Shown here in pieces: positions 37,543-49,100 of a stretch of 64,000 nucleotides of DNA. Location: the NCBI GenBank assembly GCA_020631735.1, contig CM036201.1, forward strand, positions 71,381,253 to 71,445,252. The letters are read 5' to 3'. Positions within the stretch are counted from its first letter, which is position 1; each line of letters opens with the position of its first letter. Both the position numbers and the translations under genes were made by a program. Source of the DNA: Saccharum officinarum (taxonomy: Eukaryota > Streptophyta > Magnoliopsida > Poales > Poaceae). The notes under the pieces are model-generated. The model saw only the letters and a list, made by a program, of their open reading frames with translations. It had not been told where the DNA came from and did no database searches.

Positions 37543-38784
37543 CCAGAATCAAATAGAACAACTGCAGGGTGATGGTTAACAAGAAACTTACTGGTAGTTA
37601 CAGGTTCTCCTTCAGGAATCTCATCAACGGTGGTATGGTGTACACGGGCAGTGTAAGTCTGTTGCTTCTTTCTAGGCGGATAAGGGCAGAACTTTGAAAA
37701 GTGGCCTGGCTGACCACAATTGTAGCAGGGCCCCTTCACTGTACCAGCAGATCCTATTGCTCCCTTGGAGTTGCTTTGTTCTGCAGCTGCGGTGATCTTT
37801 GCTGGCGGCACGGCCATCTTGTACGGCTTCTGTGGTCCCTTGTAGTCCTGAGTTTTATGCTGTGGAGGCCTGAACCTTGCACCAGGTGCGGACGGACGAT
37901 AAGAAAGACGATTTGCAGTGACAACTCTGGACTGTGATGGTCCTGACTCAAACACCCTCTTGCGATTCTTGGATGCAGTGTAGGCGTTGTTGTTCTTTTC
38001 TTGTTTCAAACAATCACTGACAAAGTCATTGAACCTGGCGCGGGTATTGGTACCCACATGCTTCATCATCTTTAGACTTAACCCTCTCTTGAAACTAGCA
38101 ATTCTCTTTGCATCTGTGTCGACCATGTCTGGAGCATAGTGGCACAAGTTGTTAAATGCATGCAAATACTGTATTACAGTCTTGGTACCCTGATTTAAGG
38201 CCAAGAACTCTCCGAGCTTCATCTCAACCAACCCTGGGGGAATATAAGCTTCCTTAAACGCTTCAGTGAATTCTCTCCAAGTAATCTAGGCATTGGGAGG
38301 GAAAGGTGGTGCGGTGATGCTTCCACCACATCCCTGCCGGTCCCTGTAACTGATGTGCAGCATATTCTGTTTTCAGGACTTCTGTCAGTCTCAACACACG
38401 GAACTTATCTTCCATAGTGTTGATCCATTCTTCAGCGTCGAGTGGCTCGGCTGCTTCCTTAAAAATAGGTGGCCTAGTATCCATGAAATCCTTGAAATTG
38501 CTGTACTGGTTCACTCCATGGCCACCACCTTGATTATTTCCTCTCTGAACATTTTCAGCGATGGTACGCAGAAAATCTTCCATATTCCTTTGTGACTGCT
38601 CGGCGTTGCGCTGGCTTCCAAGAAACTGTGCGAAGAACACTTCTGCAGTGAGCGGTGGAGGGGGCAAATGTGGCTCTGGCTGTGGCTCCTGGTGGTTGAC
38701 GTTGTTTGCACCACCCCCACCAGCCCCTGCACCGTTGCCACCAGTTTCAGCGGCCTCATACGTGGCACGGCGAGTGTTTGCCAT
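37539..38784 (-). pseudogene. Gypsy gag with zinc knuckle and the start of a truncated protease
   Basis: Translation starts at ATG 38784 (MANTRRATYEAAE); an upstream in-frame ATG at 38790 is also possible. The capsid region follows. A frameshift near 38292 and a TAG near 38286 split it, and the frame resumes and continues to 37541. A CCHC knuckle, C-x2-C-x4-H-x4-C (CYNCGQPGHFSKFC), lies near 37700. The aspartic protease is reduced to its first strand ending LFDSG at 37542, where TGA follows. The next residues belong to the region just after a normal protease, so roughly 80-100 codons are missing, as inferred from the usual layout. Confidence 0.88.
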
Positions 38785-39566
38785 CTGCATATTTCAGCAA
38801 CAAGTAATAATTGAGCGAAGTGGTAGTAATTGTATTCGAATGAACAATCATGCCATACTGAATTTATTGGAGAGAACAAGTCATGCAATAAAACAGAGGC
38901 ACAATAATCACATTCCAATTAAAACAACATCACTAATCAAATTACTTCGAATGCAACATCTCGTTCCATACAACCACGTTGCTAGCATACATACACTGGA
39001 CTTTTATACTTTCGAGCATCGCATACAAGATCCAAAAGATCGCCAGTCTCAAGATCAAAGAGGATACAACACGACACATGGAAACCAAAAGAAGGCCATC
39101 ACGACAGAGCCTATCACTAACGCAAGGCAACTAGCCTACTCCTTGGGGCCGTCGTCGAGGTCGGAGGTGTCACCATTACTACCATCAGTAGCGGCGTCGT
39201 CGTCGACGTCCATCTGGGCGGTGTCCGGAGGAGCATACGGGCCTATCCCGTTGTAGAGGGCATGGAACTCTTCATGCAAGTTGGCGTTATACCCTTCTAG
39301 CTCCTCGACCCTTTGCCTGAGAAGGTCCCTCTTGTTCCAGGCTTCATTCCTTTCCTGCACTAGCTGTCCCATCATGCGGTCTGCATTTCTGTTGGCCTGA
39401 GTCAACGTCTGCACCCGCTGCATAGCACTCTCACTTCTCTCGAGAGCCCGATCTCACTGCAAGCTCATGTCGGCCAACTGCTCCTGCAAGCTAGCTATAG
39501 CATGTGCTTGCTTCTTCTTCTGCTTCCTTGCTTCAAGCCGATCATCACCTCTTAGACCAGTCAAGG

Positions 39567-40052
39567 TGAAAGCCCAAGTTTGGTTTTGGTAATTAATGAC
39601 ACCAAGTTGCTAATGCCTTGTGTTAAGTGTATTGAGTTAGGCATAAGCAACACATGTGATGAAGGTGTATGTGGCAATGAGTGGTGGCCACAAGATCACA
39701 AAAAGATGGTGCATGAACATGAAATGATGATCATGGTGAAGATGCACATAAAAGGAAGGACATGATGACTAAGTTAAAGAGAAGGATCTAAGAGCGCAAG
39801 GCAAAGGTATAATCATAGGGGTTTTCCTTTTGCCGGTCTAAGATGAGTAGAGAAGTGATTGACCGGGTTTAGGATATATAGCCGACTATGAAGAGGGGCA
39901 ATCACGGTTAGCTCATAAATCAAGTGCCACTAGATCAATGTCTTGAGCATATGCATTAGGATCTAGTAAAAAGCTAACATAACGCCTTGAGAAATGATTA
40001 TAAAATGCTAACACACATGCACATTGTAATTTACACATGGTGGTGTTAGCAC
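39567..40052 (+). repeat. Truncated 5' LTR of the copia element
   Basis: Matches 42744-43229 over the same 486 bases with few changes, then the match stops abruptly after GTGTTAGCAC. Confidence 0.9.
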
Positions 40053-40078
40053 TAGATCAAGATTAGCATCCTTTTGTG

Positions 40079-41640
40079 AGCATTACTCATTTGTCTCATT
40101 AGAAGAACCAAAGAAAATAGAAGATGCCCTGAAGGATTCCGATTGGGTAAATGCCATGCATGAAGAGATAAACAACTTCACTAGAAATCAAGTTTGGGAA
40201 CTTGTTGAGAGGCCAAAGAACTACAATGTAATTGGTACTAAGTGGGTCTTTAGAAACAAGCAAGATCAAGATGGTATGGTTGTGAGGAACAAAGCAAGAT
40301 TAGTAGCACAATGATACACTCAAGTTGAGGGTCTTGACTTTGGAGAGACATATGCACCGGTTGCAAGATTGGAAGCAATTAGAATCTTATTAGCATATGC
40401 TTGTGCACACAACATCAAGCTCTATCAAATGGATGTCAAGAGTGCATTTCTCAATGGTTACATCAATGAAGAAGTTTATGTTGAGCAACCTCCCGGTTTT
40501 GAAGATGATAAGAAGCCCGACCATGTTTACAAGCTAAAGAAGGCATTGTATGGTTTGAAGCAAGCACCTAGAGCATGGTATGAGAGGTTGAGGGACTTTC
40601 TTCTCTCTAAAGGGTTCAAGATGAGAAAGGTTGACACCACTCTCTTCACCAAGAAACTTGGAAATGACTTATTTGTGTTGCAAATCTATGTGGATGATAT
40701 CATTTTTGGATTAACCAATCTAGACTTTTGTGAAGAGTTCGGAAATATGATGGCTAATGAGTTTGAGATGTCTATGATTGGAGAGCTTAGTTACTTCCTT
40801 GGACTTCAAATCAAGCAAATGAAGAATGGCACTTTTGTAAGTTAAGGCAAGTACATCAAGGATATGATCAAGAAGTTTGGATTGCAAAATGCTAAGCCAA
40901 TGAGCACACCAATGGGCACTAATGATCAATTGGGTATTGATGATAGTGGAAACATGGTAGATCAAAAGCAATACCGGTCTATGATTGGAAGTTTGCTCTA
41001 TGTCACCGCTTCTAGGCCGGATGTGATGTTTAGTGTGTGCAAGTGTGCAAGATATCAAGCTTCACCTAGAGAAAGTCACTTGAAAGCAACCAAGAGAATA
41101 TTGAGATATCTCAAGGGCACTCATGATGTTGGATTATGGTATCCCAAGGGGTCTAACTTTGAGTTGATTGGATATTCGGACTCCGACTATGGTGGATGCA
41201 AGATTGATAGAATGAGCACAAGTGGCACTTGTCAATTGCTTGGAAGGTCTCTTGTTTCATGGTCATCAAAGAAACAAAATAGTGTTGCACTATCTACCGC
41301 CGAGGCCGAATACATTAGTGCCGGTAGTTGTTGTGCACAATTGCTTTGGATGAAAGCCACCTTGAATGACTTTGGAATCAAATTTAAGAATGTGTCTTTG
41401 TTTTGTGACAATGAAAGTGCTATCAAGATGACTCAAAATCCGGTTCAACATTCAAGAACCAAGCACATTGATATAAGGCATCATTTCATAAGAGACCATC
41501 AATAAAAGGGTGATATTAGCATTGAAAGCATTGGCACCGAAGATCAATTAGCCGACATATTCATAAAGCCACTTGATGAAAAGAGATTTTACAAGTTGAA
41601 GAATGAATTGAACATACTTGACCTCTCCAACTTGAAATGA
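40079..41640 (+). pseudogene. Copia pol remnant: reverse transcriptase and RNase H
   Basis: The frame begins in the middle of pol (SFVSLEEPKK). RT motifs follow: GTKWVFRNKQD, LYQMDVKSAFLNG, YGLKQAPRAWYERL and the active site YVDDIIFG near 40690. RNase H has the signature ALSTAEAEYISAG near 41290 and the catalytic-region FCDNESAIKM. In-frame stops lie at 40312-40314 (TGA), 40843-40845 (TAA) and 41503-41505 (TAA). The natural end is TGA at 41638-41640. Family order for copia puts integrase before RT; it is absent because of the deletion. Confidence 0.92.
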
Positions 41641-42743
41641 GGGCACCCCCACATTTTTATATGACATGCCTCTCCTCCAACATAGCAAGGTAAAGTTGTT
41701 TGTCATATCATTCATACTTTGCTAAGGACATGGTTAGAACATATAAATATATTTGCATGACAATTAGGCTCATTCATGAAAATCAAATGATTTTGATGTA
41801 TATATGGTACCACTATTGCTTCTATGTTTGTTTAATCTAGTGGTATCATATGACATGTTTGTGGGCTTGCAAACCTAGTGTTAAATCTAGTAAACGAGCT
41901 CATGATGTGTAATTCAACATGGTCAGGATAACCCTTATACTTTATGAGGTGTGAAAAAGCTTGTCCTTGGATCAAACCGAATTACATATTCTAGGCAAGT
42001 GATCTAGATTGAACCATAATTTGGACTCCCTCATATTGATTGACTTATCTCTCACTAAATTGGCACCTTTTTGGTGATTGTTGACAAAGGGGGAGAGAAA
42101 AGTCACAAAGATATTGCAAAGAGGAAATAAGATAATAAGGGGGAGAGAAAAATCATAGGGGGAGAGAAAAGTCACAGGGGAGACAAAGATAAAAAGTTAA
42201 GTTACAAAGGAGGAGAAAGGGATCAATTAAAATTGAGCACACAAGTAGTGGGAGCAAGCTCATGAATTATTTGTTGCATTTGTATGTGCACTAACATGAT
42301 GATGTGTTGCATTGCAAATTTAATTTCGATATTCATGTTTGAATGGTGATTGCTAGAAATAGTACTTGAATGATGACTTGTTAAGAGTAGATTTACAAGT
42401 GGTATCTAGACACCTTTGCTTATAATGTTGATCTCACGGGGTACTTTAGTGTTTATGATCTTTACAAGTGATGTATTACAAGCGGTGTCTAGCTACATCG
42501 ATGCTAAGGATGGTATATAAAGGCAACTCCGATTGGTATCACGCTTCAAAGGTCCATTCTATATACCTTAGCATCAATTTGATAGTAGTAACTCTCCCAA
42601 AATTCAAATCAATACATATGTGCACAATTGAACCAAACTCATGGAAGCACATACGTAGGGGGAGCTAATACTATCGAAATTGAAAATTGATTTCATTTCA
42701 TATCTTTGTGATGGTTGTCATCAATTACCAAAAAGGGGGAGAT
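41641..42743 (+). other. Copia 3' non-coding region with repeated polypurine tracts
   Basis: Between the pol stop and the 3' LTR there is no ORF of note. Four GGGGGAGA(A)-type tracts lie within 42087-42215 and a further GGGGGAGCT tract at 42658. The functional tract abuts the LTR at 42731-42743. Confidence 0.7.
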
Positions 42744-44797
42744 TGAAAGCCCAAGTTTGGTTTTGGTAATTAATGACACCAAGTTGCTAATGCCTTGTGT
42801 TAAGTGTATTGAGTTAGGCATAAGCAACACATGTGATGAAGGTGTATGTGGCAATGAGTGGTGGCCACAAGATCACAAAAAGATGGTGCATGGACATGAA
42901 ATGATGATCATGGTGAAGATGCACATAAAAGGAAGGACATGATGACTAAGTGAAAGAGAAGGATCTAAGAGCGCAAGGCAAAGGTATAATCATAGGGGTT
43001 TTCCTTTTGCCGGTCTAAGATGAGTAGAGAAGTGATTGACCGGGTTTAGGATATATTGTCGAATATGAAGAGGGGCAATCACGGTTAGCTCGTAAATCAA
43101 GTGCCACTAGATCAATGTCTTGAGCATATGCATTAGGATCTAGTAAAAAGCTAACATAACGCCTTGAGAAATGATTATAAAATGCTAACACACATGCACA
43201 TTGTAATTTACACATGGTGGTGTTAGCACGTTTGGGAAGGCGGTGGAGTTTGAGCGGTAGAGAGGGGTTTGGGTTCCTCTCTCCCTCCCGCCGAGCTTGC
43301 GAGGCGGGATTCAGCGCTTTTTGGAGAAGTGAAACGCCTATTTTCTACTGCGCCGGAAGTCGGAAAAGAAACGTAGGCAAACGGAGGTCACAGAGATGAC
43401 CAGACGCTGGACCGGACGCGGTCTCTATATGACCGGACGCGTCCGGTCAGTGTTCAGCGTCTGCGCGGTTTTCAGTTTGATGACCGGACGCGTCCGGTCA
43501 TCCAGGGAGCTTACTGGACTCTAATCGGACGCTGGCACTATGGCGTCCGGTCAGTTCAACAACGCGTCCGGTCAGTTCTCCTGAACGAACCAGAGCGCGC
43601 GACCAGCGCGTCCGGTCCCTCACGTAGCCGGAGCGTCCGGTCAGGCGTCCAGAGGGGCAGAGCGAAGCGGAGTGACGATCGGACGCGCGGCGCGTCCGGT
43701 CTCAACGGGAGCTTACTGGAACGTGACCAGACGCGGGCACTGTCGCGTCCGGTCAATCGGTTCAGCGCGTCCGGTCACGACAACGGCTAGTTCTGACACG
43801 CACTGTTTCTTGCTGTCGTGTAGTGATCGGACGCGTCCGGTCACCCTGACCGGAGCGTCCGGTCAGCGCGTTTTTTGCTGCGTCATCTGTAACGGCTAGC
43901 TGCGTACCCCTTCGTTATAAATAGACGTTGGCTGGGGTTTGAGGGCAACTCTTGCACATTTTGAGATATAGAGACATACTTTGAGCTAGAGAACAACCCC
44001 TCCACTCATCTCTTTGCATAGTTGCACATCTTGAGTGAGATTGAGTGAGATTCAAGTGTATTGCTTGAGAGTTGCATTCTAGAGGCACTTGATCTTCGAG
44101 TTGCTGCGGATTTCTTGTTACTCTTCCGTGTTTCCCGACACGGTAGACGGCTTGGAGCAGCGGAGGTGATTGAGCTCGCAATTGGAGATTGTTGGAGCCT
44201 TCACCAAGTGTTGTAAGGGGTTCTTGATCCTTCCCCGCGAGAGTTCGCAAATTAGATACTCTAGTGGAGCTCGTGGCTTGGAGGATCCCCATCTTGTGTG
44301 CGGTTGTGCGGCGCCCGCCGAGGGCTCGACTCTTGATAGTCGATTAGCTCGCGAACCGACAAGTGGGTGCATCGCCACAACGAGGAGTAGCTTGCCGGGA
44401 AGCAAGTGAACCTCGGTAAAAAATCTTGTGTCATCTCTTTACCGAGGATTTCTCTTGTGGTTGATCACTGTGATTGATTCTTCGAGTGCTTTACTTCTCT
44501 ACATCGTTGGTATAAGAATCAAGTCACTTGCTCTTTACTTTCTCGTACTACTTCTAGTGTAGCTTGTGTAGAGTAGCTTTTATCACATAGGAGTAAGTAG
44601 CTTAGCGACCTAGCTTTGTTGGTGTGTATTAAAGATCATAGCCTTGCTTCAATAAGTTGTATAGGTGGCTTGCATAGTGTAGTTGAGCTAGTGCTAGAAT
44701 TAGCTTAGCCTTCTTTTATACTAATGTGGTTGTTTAGTGAAGCTTGTAGATTTTTGAATAGGCTATTCACCCCCCCTCTAGCCATTCGGACCTTACA
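42744..44797 (+). repeat. 3' LTR of the copia element
   Basis: 2054 bp, TG...CA ended. It contains a CpG-rich array of CGTCCGGTC motifs at about 43425-43870, then a TATAAATA box near 43916 and a probable transcription start region shortly after. Confidence 0.9.
43425..43870. repeat. Palindromic CpG array in the copia LTR
   Basis: Eleven GCGTCCGGTC-type motifs lie within 450 bp, several extended to the perfect palindrome ACCGGACGCGTCCGGT. The array sits immediately upstream of the TATA box, where U3 enhancer or methylation-target sequences are expected. Confidence 0.8.
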
Positions 44798-45346
44798 CAA
44801 GATCCAATAGGTATTCTCAAGACCTTGGTATGCTCTGATGGTTGCATACATGGCACTCATCGTGTGGTTGTCGCTAGCCTGTCCTTCACTTGGGCCTCTA
44901 ACCAAGGCACTTCCTTGCGGTTGCTCCCAAATGGCATCACGAGGATCATCTCTCGGGAATGTACCTGCCAAAGCTGCTGCCAACTCATTAGGAAACCTGC
45001 TCATTATGTCTCGGATGACGTGAAAGGCTGCACCCTCTGCACCCTCAACTGGAGTGCGTCCTTCAAACTCCAAATGCCAACCAGCCCATTCTAGCGCATC
45101 ACCAAGGGCAGGGACGGTGATTTCCACTATTGCAAGTCCATCCTCAGCTAGCTGGCTCTCATTTCAAGAGTACACCGGCTCTTGACCCTCTGGGTACCCC
45201 ACATCATGGAGCACTCTCCAAAGCAAGGTGGGCATGCCAAACTCACTTAGAAAAGTGTCCGTGCTGCGGCGTTCCCGCGGGGCCATCTGGTGACAGGGTG
45301 CTCTTCCACCAGTGGACTTACGGGCAGTCTTCTTCGTGCGGGCCAT

Positions 45347-46135
45347 CTGTAGCACAAGTTTTAAATTACCCGGTGAGACATATTTTAAGTTGATGTCACT
45401 TTTATCAAACTGGGATAATCCTTTTATAAGGGGAGGAATGCAGGTTATGAATGAAATGCTCAGGCAGTATGATGCATGCGCGAGTCTTACGTTCTCACAA
45501 ACTTAGAAAATAAAGACATCTAACGATGAATTCGGTGGCATACAAACGATCTCTCATATACGTAACTAATTCGATCTACACGATAAACGCTGTTATGTAC
45601 CTGCAGAAAATTCATTTCAGCCCATTCCCCATGAATGCATGAAAGCAGTAAATCTACCTACGCGCTCTACACGAATCCCCAGATGTGTGTACAATGGTAG
45701 TAACTACCCAAACACATCGTCCTATTGACGGCATCGCCTCAACGGACGGAACACCCACACATGCGATACTTTCATAAAAACATGTGTACAACATGTAATT
45801 ATTCTAGTATCATATAAAACACTCTCCCTAGATCGGCGGTGTATCCGATCATGCTCTCACAACTCACACTTACCAAAGCGTAGAGGTAACTGATCCATAC
45901 ATTACCACTCAATTAAGTGGCACTCATACAATAGCACGCCGTATGAGCAACGAAAGAGAAATATGGTGCAAGAACCCCAAGTTAGTACTTAAATAGCCAC
46001 CTAGAGTCCTTAACTGGGCATACAGGATATGACCACTTGCACACATTTAGTTTTAAAATCACACTTTTTAAATAAAATTTGGTTTTAAATACACTTATGA
46101 ACAGTAATCACGCTAAACCATGCTCCGATGCCAGC
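45347..46135 (-). other. Gypsy leader between primer site and H3-tail ORF
   Basis: About 790 bases without a reading frame. The primer-binding site reads TGGCATCGGAGCATGG on the minus strand at 46133-46118, two bases after the LTR. It resembles the initiator-Met tRNA complement TGGTATCAGAGC with two differences. An acceptor-like TGCTACAG lies directly before the ORF start. Confidence 0.75.
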
Positions 46136-49100
46136 TGTAACAGAACCGCCCAATTATACGAAATTAAGTAGGAAAATCATCCAACGGAAGAACAATTCAA
46201 CAAACTTAAGCCCGTATAACCCGGTAGTCCATGAAATCTCGACGGATTTCAAACCATTTCTCATAACAGCCAAGATTGTACTAAGTTTAATGGTTACCAT
46301 CATAAGTTACATAAAAGTTCGCGGCATAAAATACATCAGAGTTTAAACATAGTTATTACAAACCAGGTTTGAATAAAAGTAGCGGAAGCGGTAGTTCAAA
46401 TCACGCACACACACAACATTTTGGAATAAAGTGCCAGCTTGTGATCATCTCCAGCAAAAGCATCAGACGAGAAGTAACGAATGACCATTGCCCATGGTCC
46501 TATGCTTCGCTCATTGCAGGATAGAGACAGTTGATACAATAGCCATAGTACATCTGTCCATCTGCAACAAGTGGGAACAAAGCCCTGAGTACGAGAAGGT
46601 ACTCAGCTAGACTTACCCGTCATAAACCAGAAATAAGAGACACCAAGGAATCATGATAGGCTTTCTGGTGGGATAGCTGACTCATTTGCAAGAAAAGCAT
46701 TTTTAACTTAACAATTCCTTTCCAAAAGCATGCAGTAATTAATTTTTTATTACCCTGCCAACTATGTTTGCAATGGTGCTAGAGTAACATGTAATTAAGC
46801 AAGTAAGGATTACCATTGATCATTAACAGTAGTTATCATGTCATCTTTCACATAACTATCCAAGTGATTCATCAATATTACTACGATGAAGTAGCTCAAG
46901 TCAAGTGTTCACTATCCAGTGAACGATGGCGATTCGAATCGATTATTAACCAGCTGGTAAGTTATTCCTCACACAAACCTCACTCACCCGCTAAAGTGAG
47001 GTGTTGGTCACTGAGTCAACCATTCAGGTAAAGTCGCGAGCTTGCCAGGAACCACTTGTACCCGGGGGCCGCCCGACTGCTCTTTGGCCTTATCATCGCG
47101 CCCCCGTATCCTGCCACTACTGCTCTGGTACAGTGCGTTGCGGGCAATTCACTCGGCCCGAATAATCTCCCAGTTTCGTGGTCGGAAGGTACTTTATCCG
47201 GCCAGCTAAATGTGAGGCATGCGTTCAACATGACCCGAGGGACAACAACGGACGGTCCTTAACCGACACAGACGGAAAACACTACAGTCCGAAACCCTGC
47301 AAGTTTCCGCCCGGTCTCAATTTCATTTCACACTTAGTTATACCATGACTTCATAGTCATTCAAGCAGATCCAGGTAACCACCTATAGCTCGCAGGTGAC
47401 AGGAAATCACCCGACTTCTACCGGTCTAAGCCAGCTAAGCATTGACTTGACTGCGGATACCAGGGTAACAAGGATATGGTATAATAAAGGTAAGCAAGGT
47501 ATAATGCAGCAACGTTTGCAAACAACTCCTAAACGTAATGCATCAAATTAAGTAAAGTTAATAATAAATTATTTGCAAACCGGGAGAGAAATGCTCCGGG
47601 GCTTGCCTCTCTCGAAGGAGCTCGAACGGTGATCGGGGCACTCCGGGAGATCTTCACCGACCTCTTCTTCGGCTTCTGCCACCTCCTGCTGCTGCACCTC
47701 GATCTGCTCCTCTGGCTCCTCGGGTAAGACGACTGGGTTCTCGGTTTGCGATCCTGTATGATGCAATGCGCGTAAGTGATTATGCAAGTGTGCATCGAAG
47801 GAGATGAATGCAATGAATATGTTGAAATGCAAGGTAGTCAACATCATCCAAGAAACTATACACTACAAGCACATGTCATCTACTGCATTCTCTTCTACTA
47901 CTATTATGTTAAGTTAACCTATCTTATGAAATGCTTCAAAGATACACCAAAGCTTTACTAATTTCTTAATCACACTTAAAGCAACACTTGCTTAAACCCT
48001 AAGTAATAATAGGTTTGAATAGCAACATATATTTCTGATGCTCCTAAAAATCTAAGAAAATTACAGTAGCATAATACTACTCTAAACAGACTACCATAAA
48101 AATTTCATGGCATTTGGATAAGTAAACTATCCTATACAAAAATGACAAGCTATAGCATAAAAATGAGCATGAAATTACTTTGTACTATGAAAAGTGTCAA
48201 ACAACAGAATTAATATTTTTTCTAGGTTCTTCATAGCATACTATGACTGTACAAAAATTATCACATACATGTTTTATACAAAGTTTGCTCTCTAGCAAAA
48301 ATAACAAAAATCAGCCATTAAAGGTACTTGAACTACTTCTCCAAAGTTTTCCATAGCACATGCATGAAACATATTTTTCCTAGTAAGTACATGATATATG
48401 AAGATTAACAAACTTAAAATCATATTTTTCTGATACATATAGGATTTACTAGCTATTTTACAAGATATCAGCAATATTAAGAATTAATTAAAGCTCTACA
48501 GAAAAGTATTCCAAAAATGACATGCAATATTTTTAGATTGTAGATCTGGTTCCAATGAATCTAGATAAATTTATTTCACAATTTTTGGAGCTGAAATGAC
48601 TGCTAAGATATTTTCCAAAGCATTTTCATCAAGAATAATAAAAGAAAACAGAAAACGGTTTTTATTATTGAAACTGGGCCGGCCCGTGGAATCAAACCGG
48701 CCCACGGCCGTTCTTGGCCCGGCTTTGCGCGCGCGGGGGAACGGCCGAGCCGGCCTGCTCGGGGCGCGGCCCACAGGCGCAGCCCAGTCCACCGAAAGGG
48801 GAGAACGGAGGGCAGAGCGAGGTCGCCGGCTTCCGTGGCCTCGACGTCGCGGCGGTGGCCGAGGGCCAACGGCCGGCTCCGGCCAAACCGCGACCAGCTA
48901 AGGTTCGCAAAACGCTCGCAAGAGAGTGGCGAACGCGTGAAGGAGACGCGGGAGGGCAGAGATAGGGCGAGCGAGGCGGTGGCGGAGCACGGGCTCGACG
49001 GCACCGTCGCGGTGGCGCGGCGAGGCGAGGGAAAAATTGAGCCCTACCGGGGCAAACGAGGAGAAGGCGACACTCGTTCGGAGGAGGGGAGGATGGGGCG

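Larger units (their letters stand above)
39567..44797 (+). mobile_element. Ty1/copia element (SIRE/Maximus-like), internally deleted
   Basis: The 3' LTR is 42744-44797 (TGAAAGCCC...CCTTACA). The 5' LTR is only its first 486 bp (39567-40052), after which the sequence jumps into late pol, so gag, protease, integrase and the start of RT are gone. Flanks CAAGG (39562-39566) and CAAGA (44798-44802) are a 5-bp target duplication with one change. Several GGGGGAGAGAAAAGTCAC tracts (42087-42180) precede the final polypurine tract AAAAAGGGGGAGAT, a pattern known from the SIRE/Maximus lineage. It sits in the H3-tail ORF of the gypsy element in opposite orientation. Confidence 0.92.
39136..45346 (-). pseudogene. 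Histone-H3-tail-mimic ORF, copy 1 (split by the copia element)
   Basis: The first part is 45346-44798 and the second 39561-39136 on the minus strand. With the copia insertion and one target copy set aside, the frame is continuous and would encode about 324 aa. The start ATG at 45346 is preceded by GTGCTACAG. Residues 2-14 read ARTKKTARKSTGG, matching the histone H3 N-terminus except Q5K. Next come RAPCHQMAPRERR and a globular region (EFGMPTLLWRVL, WAGWHLEF), a long coiled coil (QANRNADRMMGQLVQERNEAW) and an acidic tail ending DLDDGPKE. TGA at 45164-45166 and 39454-39456 interrupt it; each is one transition away from Trp or Arg codons. There is no histone fold. It lies between the 5' LTR and gag, an unusual place for an extra ORF. 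Confidence 0.85.

Noticed and set aside
45164..45346. A genuine histone H3 gene
   Set aside because: Only the tail matches. The histone fold is absent, and the ORF lies at a fixed position inside two LTR elements.
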